Shown one piece after another: positions 6,566-6,585 of a stretch of DNA of 6,585 nucleotides. The DNA comes from Bdellovibrio sp. CG10_big_fil_rev_8_21_14_0_10_47_8 (lineage in GTDB: Bacteria; Bdellovibrionota; Bdellovibrionia; Bdellovibrionales; Bdellovibrionaceae). Below the pieces are notes generated by a model that was not told the origin of the DNA, did not search any database, and saw only the letters and a program-made list of their open reading frames with translations. The stretch lies in NCBI GenBank assembly GCA_002773975.1, contig PEZR01000058.1:1-6585 (forward strand), given 5' to 3'. Position 1 is the first letter of the stretch, and every line of letters begins with the position of its first letter. The translations under genes were made by a program, and so were the position numbers.

Positions 6566-6585
6566 AAGTTGCGCTACCGGTGTCT

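Overview
All genes in this window are on the minus strand, so they read from high to low coordinates. The protein set (membrane-bound aminopropyltransferase-like proteins, a Sec-exported helical protein, a very large cysteine-paired membrane protein, an acyltransferase-3 start) and the moderate, mid-40s-looking GC content fit a Gram-negative bacterium. Bdellovibrionota or another former deltaproteobacterial lineage is my best guess, but it rests on general gene style, not on a diagnostic marker. No tRNA, rRNA, CRISPR array, insertion sequence or phage gene was seen.

Layout in transcription order. (1) 6565-3383: a 1060-residue protein of unknown function. It has a basic N-terminus, about five hydrophobic segments within the first 240 residues, and roughly 800 residues of soluble domain. 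That domain contains an internal duplication with a CxxxC in each copy, and all ten cysteines of the protein fall in five close pairs. Its frame is open to the window edge, so the true start may lie outside. (2) 3382-3221: a 162-base gap with a weak hairpin and a possible promoter. (3) 3220-2507: a 237-residue exported helical protein with a strong ribosome binding site, a single cysteine next to the C-terminus, and a clear intrinsic terminator behind it (2473-2444), so it looks monocistronic. (4) 2383 to the window start: a tightly packed operon of a membrane-only protein (227 residues), a membrane-anchored spermidine-synthase-like enzyme (539 residues, overlapping by 11 bases), and the first 30 residues of an acyltransferase-3 family protein (overlapping by one base).

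The most interesting part is the operon. The membrane-only protein is a paralogue of the N-terminal half of the enzyme and keeps the family's membrane motifs better than the enzyme does. The enzyme keeps the AdoMet-type nucleotide site and the catalytic aspartate, but is changed at several positions expected to hold the amine substrate. Together with the acyltransferase this suggests, as inference only, a two-part membrane enzyme that aminopropylates or otherwise alkylates something other than free putrescine, perhaps a membrane or envelope component. The second point of interest is the 1060-residue protein, whose cysteine pairing predicts a disulfide-stabilised domain outside the cytoplasm.
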